A stretch of 64,000 nucleotides of DNA from Kitasatospora sp. MAA19 (lineage in GTDB: Bacteria > Actinomycetota > Actinomycetes > Streptomycetales > Streptomycetaceae), in the NCBI RefSeq assembly GCF_029894125.1, contig NZ_JARXYZ010000007.1:62001-126000 (forward strand). The letters are read 5' to 3'. Shown here piece by piece: positions 44,369-58,059 of this stretch; position 1 is the first letter of the stretch, and every line of letters starts with the position of its first letter. The translations under genes were made by a program, and so were the position numbers. The notes below the pieces were generated by a model. The model was not told where the DNA came from. It searched no databases and saw nothing but the letters and a program-made list of their open reading frames with translations.

Positions 44369-45115
44369 TCAGCCCATGGGGGGAAGCTGGGGGAGCGCGG
44401 TGTCGGGGGTGCGACGCAGGCCGTCGCCGTCGGAGCGGCCGGAGAGCCAGGCCAGCAGGGCGCGGACGGGGCCCTCGACGGTCAGGGCGGGCTCGCCCGC
44501 GCCGATCGTGCCGCGGTCCTCGGTGTCGTCGGCGACGAGCCGGACGGCGGGCAGCCCGGTGTGGCCGGCCAGCCCGGCGGCGAGCCTGCCGAACTCGGCC
44601 ACCGCGAACACCTCCGGCCACTGCGCGGGGGTGTAGCCGGCGTCCAGGTCGACGTGGTGGTACTCGACCTCGGCGAGGCGCTTCCACGGGATGTCGGAGG
44701 CCGGGAAGACGTAGCCGGTGCGGTGGCGGACCTCGACCGTCCAGGCCTCGCCGGTCATCGGCGCGGCCGCCGCGGCGAAGCGCTGGTGGCTGGCCTCCAG
44801 GTCGGCCAGCTGGACGTCCACCGGGCGGGGCGCGTCGTCCTCGATCTGCCGGTCGCGGGCCTCGGTGCTGGCGTACTGCGGGATGTCGGTGCCGGTGCGG
44901 GCGCCGTTCAGCAGGTTGACCAGGGAGTCGGCGTTGCGGGCGATGTGGGCCAGGACGTGGCCCCTGGTCCAGCCGGGCAGCGCGGAGGGCTCGGCGGCGG
45001 CCGCGGGCTTCAGCTCGGACACGGTGCGCAGCAGGTGCCGGGTGCTCTCCTCGACCAGGCCCAGCCGCTCGGTGGCGAGGGCGGCGGAGGCGGCGGCGGT
45101 CTGCGGGTCGGTCAT
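44369..45115 (-). CDS. Maleylpyruvate isomerase-like mycothiol-dependent enzyme
   Basis: A 248-residue protein with the DinB-like MDMPI N-terminal domain. Metal-binding landmarks are HVLAHIARNADSLVNLL and RLAEVEYHHVDLDAGY. The C-terminal domain follows. Family members use mycothiol as cofactor in isomerisation or conjugation; the true substrate is unknown. ATG 45115 (MTDPQTAAAS) is chosen over an earlier in-frame start at 45154. It probably forms an operon with the glyoxalase II-like gene. It is divergent from uvrA with a 268-bp gap. Confidence 0.87.
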   Translation of the reverse strand: MTDPQTAAASAALATERLGLVEESTRHLLRTVSELKPAAAAEPSALPGWTRGHVLAHIARNADSLVNLLNGARTGTDIPQYASTEARDRQIEDDAPRPVDVQLADLEASHQRFAAAAAPMTGEAWTVEVRHRTGYVFPASDIPWKRLAEVEYHHVDLDAGYTPAQWPEVFAVAEFGRLAAGLAGHTGLPAVRLVADDTEDRGTIGAGEPALTVEGPVRALLAWLSGRSDGDGLRRTPDTALPQLPPMG

Positions 45116-45383
45116 CGGATCGGCCTTCTGTGGGAGACGGCGCGTTGCCCGCACGGGGCTTCGCTCGTTGACCAGCTGACGCTACCGCCGAATCCGGCCG
45201 CTGAGCAGGGCCTTTTTCGGTCCGGGTGCGGACGGTCCGAGGGGCGCCCTCACTCGTTCGGGTGGACTCCACTGGACAAGGTCGATATTCGAACGCCTGA
45301 GCTATAGGCTGGCTGCCGCATCCTGGAAGAAGTACCGAATCTCACCGCAAGCCCTCTCGCCCCGGAGAAAGGCGCCAGAAGCA

Positions 45384-48294
<2,911 letters not shown>

Positions 48295-48311
<17 letters not shown>

Positions 48312-48329
48312 AGCCGCAGCGAAGAAGTA
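48295..48329 (+). repeat. Direct repeat at the uvrA stop codon
   Basis: CCGCAGCGAAGAAGTA occurs at 48295-48310 (last codons of uvrA) and again at 48314-48329, separated by GAG. It looks like a recent tandem duplication of the gene's end. Confidence 0.8.
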
Positions 48330-48340
48330 CGGCCGACACC

Positions 48341-48374
48341 GCCCCGCCGCTCCCGTCCCCGGGAACGGCGGGGC
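48341..48374 (+). terminator. Terminator of uvrA
   Basis: GCCCCGCCG (48341-48349) and CGGCGGGGC (48366-48374), with inner TCCCG/CGGGA, form a stem of about 15 bp with one mismatch. Confidence 0.75.
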
Positions 48375-48432
48375 GTGTGCCGCATAGACTTCCGACGTCC
48401 CACGCAGCACGCCGAACCGCAGGAGCGCACCG

Positions 48433-48876
48433 ATGTCAGAGGCCCCCGAGACGAGCCCCGCCACCTCCCGCCGCACCCTGCTCTGCGGGGCCGCGGCCGT
48501 CCTCGCGGCCGGCGGCGCCGTGGCGGTCACCGGCTGCGGTTCCTCCGCGAGTTCCTCCAGCTCTAGCACCGCCGCCAAGGGCCCGGTGGACCTCGGCCCG
48601 GCCTCGGCGGTGCCCGAGGGCGGCGGCAAGGTCTTCCGCGAGCAGAAGATCGTCGTGACCCAGCCGGCCGCCGGGGAGTACAAGGCTTTCAGCGCCAAGT
48701 GCACCCACGCCGGCTGCATCGTCGACCAGGTGAAGAACCAGCAGATCCAGTGCCCCTGCCACGGCAGCCGGTTCGCCATCACCGACGGCGCCGTCCAGGA
48801 CGGCCCGGCCCCCAGCCCGCTGCCCGCCTACACCGTCACGGTCGACGGCGGGAACCTCAAGGTGACCCCGAGCTGA
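48433..48876 (+). CDS. Tat-exported Rieske iron-sulfur lipoprotein
   Basis: A 147-residue exported protein. The signal has a twin-arginine motif (TSRRTLLCG) and ends in a lipobox-like AVTGC, so it is probably a Tat-secreted lipoprotein. A Ser-rich linker follows. The Rieske [2Fe-2S] ligands are Cys and His in KCTHAGCIV and CPCHGS, with an intact loop (FAITDGAVQDGPAPSPL). It likely donates or accepts electrons on the outer face. No oxidase partner is adjacent. ATG 48433. It is flanked by uvrA and uvrC but is unlikely to be a repair protein. Confidence 0.92.
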   Translation: MSEAPETSPATSRRTLLCGAAAVLAAGGAVAVTGCGSSASSSSSSTAAKGPVDLGPASAVPEGGGKVFREQKIVVTQPAAGEYKAFSAKCTHAGCIVDQVKNQQIQCPCHGSRFAITDGAVQDGPAPSPLPAYTVTVDGGNLKVTPS

Positions 48877-48915
48877 AGCAGTTGATCTCCCCTCCGCAGC
48901 CCCGGCCCCACTCGG

Positions 48916-48921
48916 TACGGT
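48916..48921 (+). promoter_or_regulatory. -10 element for a leaderless uvrC transcript
   Basis: TACGGT lies six bases before ATG 48928, the same hexamer and spacing as at uvrB. The 17 bases upstream do not contain TTGTCRGTG. Confidence 0.55.
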
Positions 48922-48927
48922 GGACTC

Positions 48928-50991
48928 ATGGCTGACCCGAGCACCTACCGGCCGGCGCCGGGCGCGATCCCGACCTCGCCGGGCGTCTACAAGTTCCGTG
49001 ACGCCCACGGCCGGGTGATCTACGTCGGCAAGGCCAAGAGCCTGCGGCCGCGCCTGTCGTCCTACTTCCAGGACCTGGCGGGCCTGCACCCGCGCACCGC
49101 GACGATGGTCACCACGGCCGCCTCGGTGGAGTGGACGGTGGTGGCCACCGAGGTCGAGGCGCTCCAGCTGGAGTACTCCTGGATCAAGGAGTTCGACCCG
49201 CGGTTCAACGTCAAGTACCGCGACGACAAGAGCTATCCGGAGCTCGCCGTCACCCTGAACGAGGAGTACCCGCGGGTCCAGGTGATGCGCGGGGCGCACA
49301 AGAAGGGCGTGCGCTACTTCGGCCCGTACGGGCACGCCTGGGCGATCCGCGAGACGGTCGACCTGCTGCTGCGCGTCTTCCCCGTCCGCACCTGCTCCAA
49401 CGGCGTGTTCAAGCGCGCCCGGCAGGTCGGCCGGCCCTGCCTGCTCGGCTACATCGGCAAGTGCGCCGCGCCCTGCGTCGGCAAGGTCACGCCGGACGAA
49501 CACCGGGCACTGGCCGAGGACTTCTGCGACTTCATGGCCGGGCGCACCGGCAACTACCTGCGCCGGCTCGAAGAGCAGATGCGGGAGGCCGCCGAGGAGA
49601 TGGAGTACGAGAAGGCGGGCCGGCTGCGGGACGACATCGGCGCCCTCAAGCGCGCGATGGAGAAGAACGCCATCGTGCTCGCCGACGCCACCGACGCCGA
49701 CCTGCTGGCCGTCGCCGAGGACGAACTGGAGGCCGCCGTCCAGATCTTCCACGTCCGCGGCGGCCGGGTGCGCGGCCAGCGCGGCTGGGTCACCGACAAG
49801 GTCGAGGACGTCGACACCGCCGCCCTGGTCGAGCACGCCCTCCAGCAGCTCTACGGCGGTGCCGGGCAGGACGAGCGCAACGAATCCGTCCCGCGCGAGG
49901 TGCTGGTCCCGGCGCTGCCCGAGCCGGCCGGTCCGGTCCGGGAGTGGCTGAGCGGCCTGCGTGGCAGCCAGGTCGACCTGCGCATCCCGCAGCGCGGCGA
50001 CAAGAAGGACCTGATGACCACCGTGCAGCGCAACGCCCAGCAGGCGCTGGCGCTGCACAAGACCAAGCGCGCCTCCGACCTCACCACCCGCAGCCGCGCC
50101 CTGCAGGAGATCGCCGACGCGCTGGAGCTGGACTCGGTGCCGCTGCGCATCGAGTGCTTCGACATCTCCCACCTCCAGGGCGAGGACGTGGTCGCCTCGA
50201 TGGTCGTCTTCGAGGACGGCCTGGCCCGCAAGAGCGAGTACCGGCGCTTCCAGATCAAGGGCTTCGAGGGCCAGGACGACGTCCGCTCGATGCACGAGGT
50301 GATCGGCCGGCGCTTCCGCCGCTACCTCCAGGAGCGCGAGCAGACCGGTGAGTGGGCCGTCCCCGAGGCCGACGACCCGGGCGCCGCCGACGGCACCGGG
50401 GCCCCGGCCGGCCCGATCGACCCGGAGACGGGCCGTCCGCGCCGCTTCGCCTACCCGCCGCAGCTGCTGGTCGTCGACGGCGGCCAGCCGCAGGTCGCCG
50501 CCGCCAAACGCGCCCTGGACGAACTCGGCATCGACGACGTCGCGCTGTGCGGCCTGGCCAAGCGCCTGGAGGAGGTCTGGCTGCCCGGCGAGGACGACCC
50601 GGTGGTGCTGCCGCGCTCCAGCGAGGGCCTCTACCTGCTCCAGCGGGTCCGCGACGAGGCCCACCGCTTCGCGATCACGTACCAGCGCAGCAAGCGTTCC
50701 AAGCGACTCACCGCCGGGGAGCTGGACTCCGTCCCGGGCCTCGGCGAGACTCGCCGCCAGGCGCTGCTCAAGCACTTCGGCTCGCTGAAGAGGCTCCGGG
50801 CCGCCACCGTCGACGAACTCTGCGCCGTACCCGGCATCGGACGCCGCACGGCGGAGACTGTTGCGGCGGCGTTGTCGTCCCGTACACCCGCCGCCCCCGC
50901 GGTGAACACCGCGACCGGCGAGATCATCGGGGACGGGGACGAGCCGGTGGCCGCAGCACCCCAGACCGCACCATCCCAGGAGACGCCATGA
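48928..50991 (+). CDS. uvrC: Excinuclease ABC subunit C
   Basis: A 687-residue nuclease that makes both incisions of nucleotide excision repair. The N-terminal GIY-YIG domain reads [25 protein letters not shown], shown by its core [15 protein letters not shown] motif ([17 protein letters not shown], about 226-242) contacts UvrB, the RNase H-like endonuclease is in the second half ([16 protein letters not shown]), and two helix-hairpin-helix motifs close it ([27 protein letters not shown]). The stop overlaps a 41-codon ORF by four bases. Length is typical for actinobacteria. ATG 48928 is leaderless. Confidence 0.97.
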   Translation: MADPSTYRPAPGAIPTSPGVYKFRDAHGRVIYVGKAKSLRPRLSSYFQDLAGLHPRTATMVTTAASVEWTVVATEVEALQLEYSWIKEFDPRFNVKYRDDKSYPELAVTLNEEYPRVQVMRGAHKKGVRYFGPYGHAWAIRETVDLLLRVFPVRTCSNGVFKRARQVGRPCLLGYIGKCAAPCVGKVTPDEHRALAEDFCDFMAGRTGNYLRRLEEQMREAAEEMEYEKAGRLRDDIGALKRAMEKNAIVLADATDADLLAVAEDELEAAVQIFHVRGGRVRGQRGWVTDKVEDVDTAALVEHALQQLYGGAGQDERNESVPREVLVPALPEPAGPVREWLSGLRGSQVDLRIPQRGDKKDLMTTVQRNAQQALALHKTKRASDLTTRSRALQEIADALELDSVPLRIECFDISHLQGEDVVASMVVFEDGLARKSEYRRFQIKGFEGQDDVRSMHEVIGRRFRRYLQEREQTGEWAVPEADDPGAADGTGAPAGPIDPETGRPRRFAYPPQLLVVDGGQPQVAAAKRALDELGIDDVALCGLAKRLEEVWLPGEDDPVVLPRSSEGLYLLQRVRDEAHRFAITYQRSKRSKRLTAGELDSVPGLGETRRQALLKHFGSLKRLRAATVDELCAVPGIGRRTAETVAAALSSRTPAAPAVNTATGEIIGDGDEPVAAAPQTAPSQETP

Positions 50992-51113
50992 CGGCCGACG
51001 TCGCCCGTCGGGCGGCGCGCCCCACTCCCGCCCGCCTGTCCGGGCGGGGGAAGGGCGGCCGTGCCCTGCGCGTTCTCCCCAGCAGAAAGACCGAGAACGG
51101 GGAACCGAAGTGA
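50988..51113 (+). CDS. 41-residue coupled ORF between uvrC and rapZ
   Basis: A small ORF that I do not recognise. ATG 50988 overlaps the uvrC stop (ATGA) and its stop overlaps the rapZ start (GTGA), so it is linked on both sides by four-base overlaps. An AGGAGA SD lies five bases upstream. The peptide is basic ([20 protein letters not shown] at the start) and ends [14 protein letters not shown]. It may be a true small protein or only a leader that couples translation of uvrC and rapZ. No membrane segment. Confidence 0.5.
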   Translation: MTADVARRAARPTPARLSGRGKGGRALRVLPSRKTENGEPK

Positions 51114-51994
51114 CCGTGTCAGACGTGGCCGAGAACGCGCCGGAGCTGGTGATCATCTCCGGCATGTCCGGAGCCGGCCGCTCCACCGCCGCGAAGTGCC
51201 TGGAGGACCTGGGCTGGTTCGTGGTGGACAACCTGCCGCCGGCCCTGATCCCGACCATGGTCGACCTGGGCGCACGCTCCCAGGGCAACGTCGCCCGGAT
51301 CGGCGTGGTCGTGGACGTCCGGGGCCGCCAGTTCTTCGACGACCTGCTCACCTCGCTCGACGAGCTGGAGAAGCGCGGCGTCCGGCTCAGCGTGGTGTTC
51401 CTGGACTCCTCCGACGACGCGCTGGTGCGCCGCTTCGAGAGCGTGCGCCGCCCGCACCCGCTGCAGGCCGACGGCCGGATCGTCGACGGCATCGCCAGGG
51501 AGCGCGACCTGCTGCGCGACCTGCGCGGCGAGGCCGACCTGGTGATCGACACCTCCAACCTCAACGTGCACCAGCTGCGCGCCAAGCTGGACGCCCAGTT
51601 CGCCGACCACGACGAGCCCGAGCTGCGCGCCACCGTGATGTCCTTCGGCTTCAAGTACGGCCTGCCGGTCGACGCCGACCTGGTGGTGGACTGCCGCTTC
51701 CTGCCCAACCCGCACTGGGTGCCCGAGCTGCGCGCCCGCACCGGCACCGACGCGGACGTCGCCGACTACGTGTTCCAGCAGCCCGGCGCCAACGAGTTCC
51801 TGAACGGCTACGCGGAGCTGCTGCGCATCGTCACCGAGGGGTACCGCCGCGAGGGGAAGCGCTACATGACGCTTGCCGTAGGCTGCACCGGTGGCAAGCA
51901 CCGCAGCGTCGCGATGTCCGAGCGCCTGACCAAGCGTCTCATCGCCGACGGAGTGGAGACGGTGCTCGTCCACCGTGACATGGGACGGGAGTGA
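51110..51994 (+). CDS. rapZ: RNase adapter / nucleotide-binding protein RapZ (YvcJ type)
   Basis: A 294-residue protein with an N-terminal P-loop kinase-like domain (ISGMSGAGRSTAAKCLEDLG, Walker A GMSGAGRST) and a C-terminal domain with VGCTGGKHRSVAM (a conserved sensing pocket). In E. coli RapZ binds glucosamine-6-phosphate and guides RNase E to a small RNA; in Gram-positives the related YvcJ binds nucleotide, so a conserved regulatory role is likely. It is followed by yvcK and whiA, the conserved Gram-positive trio. GTG 51110 overlaps the upstream small ORF. Confidence 0.95.
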   Translation: MTVSDVAENAPELVIISGMSGAGRSTAAKCLEDLGWFVVDNLPPALIPTMVDLGARSQGNVARIGVVVDVRGRQFFDDLLTSLDELEKRGVRLSVVFLDSSDDALVRRFESVRRPHPLQADGRIVDGIARERDLLRDLRGEADLVIDTSNLNVHQLRAKLDAQFADHDEPELRATVMSFGFKYGLPVDADLVVDCRFLPNPHWVPELRARTGTDADVADYVFQQPGANEFLNGYAELLRIVTEGYRREGKRYMTLAVGCTGGKHRSVAMSERLTKRLIADGVETVLVHRDMGRE

Positions 51995-52051
51995 CCGCCG
52001 CCTCCTAGCCGGGTCGCCGGCGGGGCCGGTGGCGGCGGCGAGGAACGCGAG

Positions 52052-53155
52052 GTGAGTGTGGCGGGATACGTGCCCGGGCGGCAGCCGCAGAACAGGAGTG
52101 CCGACCGGGCGGGTGGCCCGGCCCGGCCGCCGGCCCCGAGCCGGCCGCGCAGCAGCCCCGCCCGGGCCAATCCGGCCCCCCGGATCACCGCGCTGGGCGG
52201 CGGCCAGGGCCTGTCCGCCTCGCTCTCCGCGCTGCGCCGGCTCACCAGCGACCTGACCGCCGTGGTCACCGTCGCCGACGACGGCGGCTCCAGCGGCCGG
52301 CTGCGCACCGAGCTGGGCGTGCTGCCCCCAGGCGACCTGCGCAAGGCGCTGGCCGCGCTGTGCGGGGACGACGACTGGGGCCGCACCTGGTCCGAGGTGA
52401 TCCAGCAGCGCTTCACCGGCACCGGCGAGCTGGGCGGCCACGCCGTCGGCAACCTGCTGATCGTCGCGCTCTGGGAGAAGCTCGGCGACCCGGTCGCGGC
52501 CCTGGACTGGGTCGGCCGGCTGCTGAACGTCCAGGGGCGGGTGCTGCCGATGTCGGCGGTGCCGCTGGACATCGAGGCGACCGTGCGCGGCCACGACCCG
52601 GAGCGCCCCGGCGAGGTGACGGCCGTCCGCGGCCAGGCCAGCGTCGCGGTCACGCCCGGCACCGTGCAGTCGATCCGGCTGCTGCCGGACGGGCCGCCGG
52701 CCGTCCCGGAGGCGGTCACCGCCGTCCGGGAGGCGGACTGGGTGGTGCTCGGGCCCGGCTCCTGGTTCACCAGCGTGCTGCCGCACCTGCTGGTGCCGGA
52801 GCTGGCCAAGGCGCTCACCGAGACCCGCGCCCGCCGCCTGCTCACCCTGAACCTGGCCCCCCAGCCCGGCGAGACCGAGGGCTTCACCCCGCAGCGCCAC
52901 CTGGAGGTCATCGCCGACCACGCCCCCGGCCTCGCGGTGGATGCGATCCTGGTGGACGAGCGCGCCGTCACCGGCGGCGCCTTCGGCCAGGCGGACCTGG
53001 CCGGGCTGGAGAAGGCCGCCGAGCGGATGGGCGCCGCCCTGGTGCTCGGCCGGGTGGCCCGCACCGACGGCACCCCGCGACACGACCCGGAGCTGTTGGC
53101 GGCCGCGTACGACCGGATTTTCCGGACACATGGAAGGATCGGGCCATGGCGATGA
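52052..53155 (+). CDS. yvcK: Gluconeogenesis factor YvcK/CuvA family protein
   Basis: A 367-residue CofD-like protein (UPF0052). After a 45-residue Pro/Arg-rich arm, the core starts [20 protein letters not shown], shown by [10 protein letters not shown], with [14 protein letters not shown] and [12 protein letters not shown], the family motifs binding UDP-sugars. It is needed for growth on gluconeogenic carbon and morphology in other Gram-positives. GTG 52052 has GAGGAAC upstream. It overlaps whiA by ten bases and follows rapZ, so the three are probably one operon. Confidence 0.93.
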   Translation: MSVAGYVPGRQPQNRSADRAGGPARPPAPSRPRSSPARANPAPRITALGGGQGLSASLSALRRLTSDLTAVVTVADDGGSSGRLRTELGVLPPGDLRKALAALCGDDDWGRTWSEVIQQRFTGTGELGGHAVGNLLIVALWEKLGDPVAALDWVGRLLNVQGRVLPMSAVPLDIEATVRGHDPERPGEVTAVRGQASVAVTPGTVQSIRLLPDGPPAVPEAVTAVREADWVVLGPGSWFTSVLPHLLVPELAKALTETRARRLLTLNLAPQPGETEGFTPQRHLEVIADHAPGLAVDAILVDERAVTGGAFGQADLAGLEKAAERMGAALVLGRVARTDGTPRHDPELLAAAYDRIFRTHGRIGPWR

Positions 53156-54126
53156 CTCCAGCGGTGAAGGACGAGATCAGCCGGCTCCCGGTCACCCGGG
53201 CCTGCTGCCGCAAGGCGGAGGTGTCGGCGATCCTGCGGTTCGCGGGCGGGCTGCACATCGTGAGCGGCCGCATCGTGATCGAGGCGGAGCTGGACACCGG
53301 CGCGGCTGCGCGCCGGCTGCGCAAGGACCTGCTGGAGATCTTCGGACACTCCTCCGACCTCGTGGTGATGGCCCCCGGCGGACTGCGGCGCGGCAGCCGC
53401 TTCGTCGTCCGGGTGGTCAAGGACGGCGAACTGCTCGCGCGCCAGACCGGCCTCGTGGACGGCCGCGGCCGACCGATCCGGGGGCTGCCCCCGGCGGTCG
53501 TCTCCGGGGCCACCTGCGACGCCGAGGCGGCCTGGCGCGGGGCCTTCCTGGCCCACGGCTCGCTCACCGAGCCGGGTCGCTCCTCCTCGCTGGAGATCAC
53601 CTGCCCCGGCTCCGAGGCCGCGCTCGCCCTGGTCGGTGCGGCCCGCCGGCTCGGCATCCCGGCCAAGGCCCGCGAGGTGCGCGGCGTGGACCGGGTGGTG
53701 ATCCGCGACGGCGACGCGATCGGCGCGCTGCTGACCCGGCTCGGCGCGCACGAGTCGGTGCTCGCCTGGGAGGAGCGCCGGATGCGGCGCGAGGTCCGGG
53801 CCACCGCCAACCGCCTGGCCAACTTCGACGACGCCAACCTGCGCCGCTCGGCCCGCGCCGCGGTGGCGGCCGGCGCCCGGGTGGCCCGGGCGCTGGAGAT
53901 CCTCGGTGACGAGGTGCCCGACCACCTGGCCGCGGCCGGCCAGCTGCGGATGCAGCACAAGCAGGCCTCGCTGGAGGAGCTGGGCGCGCTCGCCGACCCG
54001 CCGCTGACCAAGGACGCGGTGGCCGGCCGGATCCGCCGCCTGCTGGCGATGGCGGACAAGCGCGCCTCCGAGCTCGGCCTGCCGAGCACCGAGGCCAACC
54101 TGACCGACGAGATGGCGATGAACTGA
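53146..54126 (+). CDS. whiA: Sporulation regulator WhiA
   Basis: A 326-residue DNA-binding protein with an N-terminal LAGLIDADG-homing-nuclease-like domain (about 10-220) and a C-terminal WhiA helix-turn-helix ([21 protein letters not shown], shown as landmark [17 protein letters not shown]). In Streptomyces it works with WhiB to switch aerial hyphae to septation. ATG 53146 has SD GGAAGGA seven bases upstream and lies inside the end of yvcK. Conserved position with rapZ-yvcK. No adjacent whiB. Confidence 0.96.
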   Translation: MAMTPAVKDEISRLPVTRACCRKAEVSAILRFAGGLHIVSGRIVIEAELDTGAAARRLRKDLLEIFGHSSDLVVMAPGGLRRGSRFVVRVVKDGELLARQTGLVDGRGRPIRGLPPAVVSGATCDAEAAWRGAFLAHGSLTEPGRSSSLEITCPGSEAALALVGAARRLGIPAKAREVRGVDRVVIRDGDAIGALLTRLGAHESVLAWEERRMRREVRATANRLANFDDANLRRSARAAVAAGARVARALEILGDEVPDHLAAAGQLRMQHKQASLEELGALADPPLTKDAVAGRIRRLLAMADKRASELGLPSTEANLTDEMAMN

Positions 54127-54149
54127 CCGCCACGCTGCGTGACTGATTC

Positions 54150-54182
54150 GCGGCCGGTGTCCGGATTCCGGGCACCGGCCGC
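54150..54182 (+). terminator. Terminator of whiA
   Basis: GCGGCCGGTG (54150-54159) and CACCGGCCGC (54173-54182), with inner CCGG/CCGG, make a 15-bp stem with loop ATT. Confidence 0.85.
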
Positions 54183-54288
54183 CGTTGTCTCCGGACGGGG
54201 TGCCCGGACGCGCCCGGGCATCGAAATTGGTAGAGACCACTGGGCCGGGACCAACTGCCCTGACGGCCAAGGACGGTCGGCCTGATTT

Positions 54289-54319
54289 CGCGCCACGCCA
54301 GGTCGTCGCACGTGGCGCG
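54289..54319. promoter_or_regulatory. Inverted repeat upstream of gap, candidate operator
   Basis: CGCGCCACG (54289-54297) and CGTGGCGCG (54311-54319) are perfect arms around a 13-base spacer, just upstream of the probable gap -10 TAGGGT. Confidence 0.45.
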
Positions 54320-54411
54320 ATGTGCCCTCCCAGGCGTAGGAGGGGTAGGGTCATAGGCGGTCGGGGACTTCCCAAATCTCACCCCCGTCGGCTTAGCTCC
54401 GGCGTACCTAA

Positions 54412-55431
<1,020 letters not shown>

Positions 55432-55459
55432 CGCAGCGGGAGCTGACGTGATGTAGGGG

Positions 55460-55498
55460 CGAGGGCCCGGCTGGCGCACTGTGCCGACCGGGCCCTCG
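55460..55498 (+). terminator. Hairpin between gap and pgk
   Basis: CGAGGGCCCGG (55460-55470) and CCGGGCCCTCG (55488-55498) are perfect arms, followed by TCCT. It may end part of the gap transcripts. Confidence 0.75.
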
Positions 55499-55581
55499 TC
55501 CTGCGCACAAGGACTTCTCAGGCGGCCCCTGCGCCGTGCCGCCTCTGCGCATCAACCATCTCCCCAGGAGAGCCAATCCCC

Positions 55582-56784
55582 GTGAAGACCATCGAAGACC
55601 TCGACGTCGCCGGCAAGCGCGTGTTCGTCCGCGCGGACCTGAACGTCCCGCTGTCGGACGGCCGGATCACCGACGACGGCCGGATCCGCGCCGTCGCCCC
55701 GACCATCGCCAAGCTCGTCGAGCGCGGCGCCCGGGTCGTCGTCGCCTCCCACCTCGGCCGTCCCAAGGGCGCGCCGGACCCGCAGTTCTCCCTCGCGCCG
55801 GTGGCCGGCCGCCTCGGCGAGATCCTCGGCAAGCCGGTCGCCTTCGCCACCGACACCGTCGGCGACAGCGCCACGGCGACCGTCGCCGCGCTGGGCGACG
55901 GCGAGGTCGCGCTGCTGGAGAACCTGCGCTTCAACGCCGGCGAGACCAGCAAGGACGACGCCGAGCGCGGCGCCTTCGCCGATCAGCTGGCCACCCTCGC
56001 CGACCTGTACGTCGGCGACGGCTTCGGTGCGGTGCACCGCAAGCACGCCTCGGTGTTCGACCTGCCGCAGCGCCTGCCGCACGCCGCCGGCGACCTGATC
56101 GCCACCGAGGTCGGCGTGCTGAAGAAGCTCACCGACGAGGTCGCGCGCCCGTACGTGGTCGTGCTCGGCGGTGCCAAGGTCTCCGACAAGCTCGGCGTGA
56201 TCGACAACCTGCTGAAGAAGGCCGACCGGATCCTGATCGGCGGCGGCATGGCGTACACCTTCCTCGCGGCCAAGGGCCACGAGGTCGGCATCTCGCTGCT
56301 TCAGGAAGACCAGAAGGGCAGGTGCCTGGAGTACCTGGCGGAGGCGGAGAAGCGCGGCGTCGAGTTCGTGCTGCCGGTGGACGTCCTGGTCTCCAAGGAC
56401 TTCCCCGACCTCAAGACGAAGGCGCCGGCGGACTTCGGGACCGTCGCCGCGGACGCCATCCCGGCCGACCAGGAGGGCCTGGACATCGGCCCGAAGACCC
56501 GTGAGCTGTTCGCCGCGAAGCTGGTGGACGCCGGGACGGTCTTCTGGAACGGCCCGATGGGCGTCTTCGAGCACCCGGACTACGCCAACGGCACCAAGGC
56601 CGTCGCGCAGGCCCTGCTCGACAGCCCCGGCTTCACCGTGGTCGGCGGTGGCGACTCCGCCGCGGCCGTCCGCATCCTGGGCTTCGACGAGAACGCATTC
56701 GGACACATCTCGACCGGCGGTGGCGCCAGCCTCGAGTACCTGGAGGGCAAGACCCTCCCCGGTCTCGCCGCCCTGGAAGGCTGA
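55582..56784 (+). CDS. pgk: Phosphoglycerate kinase
   Basis: A 400-residue glycolytic kinase that transfers phosphate from 1,3-bisphosphoglycerate to ADP. Typical motifs: [45 protein letters not shown], and the C-terminal [13 protein letters not shown] and [13 protein letters not shown] loops for nucleotide binding. GTG 55582 has AGGAGAGCC upstream. tpiA follows with five bases between stop and start, so the two are probably co-transcribed. Confidence 0.97.
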   Translation: MKTIEDLDVAGKRVFVRADLNVPLSDGRITDDGRIRAVAPTIAKLVERGARVVVASHLGRPKGAPDPQFSLAPVAGRLGEILGKPVAFATDTVGDSATATVAALGDGEVALLENLRFNAGETSKDDAERGAFADQLATLADLYVGDGFGAVHRKHASVFDLPQRLPHAAGDLIATEVGVLKKLTDEVARPYVVVLGGAKVSDKLGVIDNLLKKADRILIGGGMAYTFLAAKGHEVGISLLQEDQKGRCLEYLAEAEKRGVEFVLPVDVLVSKDFPDLKTKAPADFGTVAADAIPADQEGLDIGPKTRELFAAKLVDAGTVFWNGPMGVFEHPDYANGTKAVAQALLDSPGFTVVGGGDSAAAVRILGFDENAFGHISTGGGASLEYLEGKTLPGLAALEG

Positions 56785-56789
56785 AAGCA

Positions 56790-57575
56790 ATGACTGAGCG
56801 TCTCCCGCTGATGGCGGGCAACTGGAAGATGAACCTCAACCACCTTGAGGCCATCCAGCACACCCAGAAGCTGGCCTTCGCGCTGGCCGACAAGGACTAC
56901 GAGGCCGTCGAGGTCGCCGTCCTGGTCCCGTTCACCGACCTGCGCTCGGTGCAGACCCTGGTCGACGGCGACAAGCTGAAGATCAAGTACGGCTCGCAGG
57001 ACATCTCGCAGCACGACTCCGGTGCCTACACCGGCGAGGTCTCCGGCCCGATGCTGGCCAAGCTGAAGTGCACCTTCGCGGTGATCGGCCACTCGGAGCG
57101 CCGCCAGTACCACGGCGAGGGCGAGGAGATCGTCAACGCCAAGGTGAAGGCCGCCTACCGGGCCGGGATCACCCCGATCCTGTGCATCGGCGAGCCGCTG
57201 GACATCCGCAAGGCCGGTACCCACGTCGAGTACACCCTGGCCCAGCTGGACGGCGCCCTGGCGGACATCCCGGCCCACCAGGCCGAGTCCATCGTGGTCG
57301 CCTACGAGCCGGTCTGGGCGATCGGCACCGGCGAGGTGGCCACCCCGGAGGACGCGCAGGAGGTCTGCGCCGCCATCCGCCGGCGGATCGCCGAGCTGTA
57401 CGGCGCCGAGCTGGCCGGCAAGGTCCGTGTCCTGTACGGCGGTTCGGTGAAGTCGTCGAGCGCGGCCGGTCTGATGGCCAAGCCCGACATCGACGGCGGC
57501 CTGATCGGCGGTGCCTCGCTGGACGCCGACGAGTTCGTCAAGATCGTGCGCTACCGTGAGCAGGCAGTAGGCTAA
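56790..57575 (+). CDS. tpiA: Triosephosphate isomerase
   Basis: A 261-residue TIM-barrel enzyme. Catalytic and loop residues are in AGNWKMNLN (Lys), AVIGHSERR (His), [13 protein letters not shown] (Glu) and [12 protein letters not shown] (phosphate). Full length. ATG 56790 lies five bases after the pgk stop. A hairpin follows before secG. Confidence 0.97.
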   Translation: MTERLPLMAGNWKMNLNHLEAIQHTQKLAFALADKDYEAVEVAVLVPFTDLRSVQTLVDGDKLKIKYGSQDISQHDSGAYTGEVSGPMLAKLKCTFAVIGHSERRQYHGEGEEIVNAKVKAAYRAGITPILCIGEPLDIRKAGTHVEYTLAQLDGALADIPAHQAESIVVAYEPVWAIGTGEVATPEDAQEVCAAIRRRIAELYGAELAGKVRVLYGGSVKSSSAAGLMAKPDIDGGLIGGASLDADEFVKIVRYREQAVG

Positions 57576-57599
57576 CGCCTCCGCAGCAACGTAGGCTTT

Positions 57600-57630
57600 G
57601 GGGCCGGACCGCCGTAAGCGGCCCGGCCCC
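57600..57630 (+). terminator. Hairpin between tpiA and secG
   Basis: GGGGCCGG-A-CCGC (57600-57612) pairs with GCGG-C-CCGGCCCC (57618-57630) except one mismatch, with loop CGTAA. Confidence 0.65.
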
Positions 57631-57665
57631 GTCGCCGAAGAAGATACGAGAGAGTTGGTCCCGTC

Positions 57666-57902
57666 GTGGTTCTCGGGTTCTCGATTGCCCTGATCATCTT
57701 CAGTCTGCTGATGATCCTGCTGGTGCTGCTGCACAAGGGGAAGGGCGGCGGCCTGTCGGACATGTTCGGTGGCGGCGCGATGTCCACCGGCGGCGGTTCG
57801 GCGGTGGCCGAGCGCAACCTGGACCGCATCACGATCGTGGTCGGCCTCGGCTGGTTCGCCTGCATCATGGTGCTGGGCCTGGTGCTGAAGTACAAGAGCT
57901 GA
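57666..57902 (+). CDS. secG: Preprotein translocase subunit SecG
   Basis: A 78-residue membrane protein with two helices (LGFSIALIIFSLLMILLVLL at the N-terminus and ITIVVGLGWFACIMVLGLVL at the C-terminus) joined by a conserved Gly-rich loop (KGGGLSDMFGG). It assists the SecYE channel. GTG 57666 has GAGAG upstream. Its position after tpiA is usual in actinobacteria. Confidence 0.95.
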   Translation: MVLGFSIALIIFSLLMILLVLLHKGKGGGLSDMFGGGAMSTGGGSAVAERNLDRITIVVGLGWFACIMVLGLVLKYKS

Positions 57903-58059
57903 CGTTACCCTGACGCCCCGTCGCCCGAGCGCCTATCCTGGGACGGTCGGGGGCGGAGGCGATGGCGGTGGACGCTTAACTCCTGCTTACACTAGGACGA
58001 CTTTCGCCACCGACGCGCACCGCGGCGGGTCGGCGCACCAGCACGCAGGGAGTCAGACC

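Noticed and set aside
45280..45300. LexA (SOS) box before uvrA
   Set aside because: Only the half-site TTCGAACG is present; the second GTTCG half at the right spacing is missing.
48899..48921. RecA-NDp damage promoter before uvrC
   Set aside because: The -10 matches, but the nine bases at the required spacing do not resemble TTGTCRGTG.
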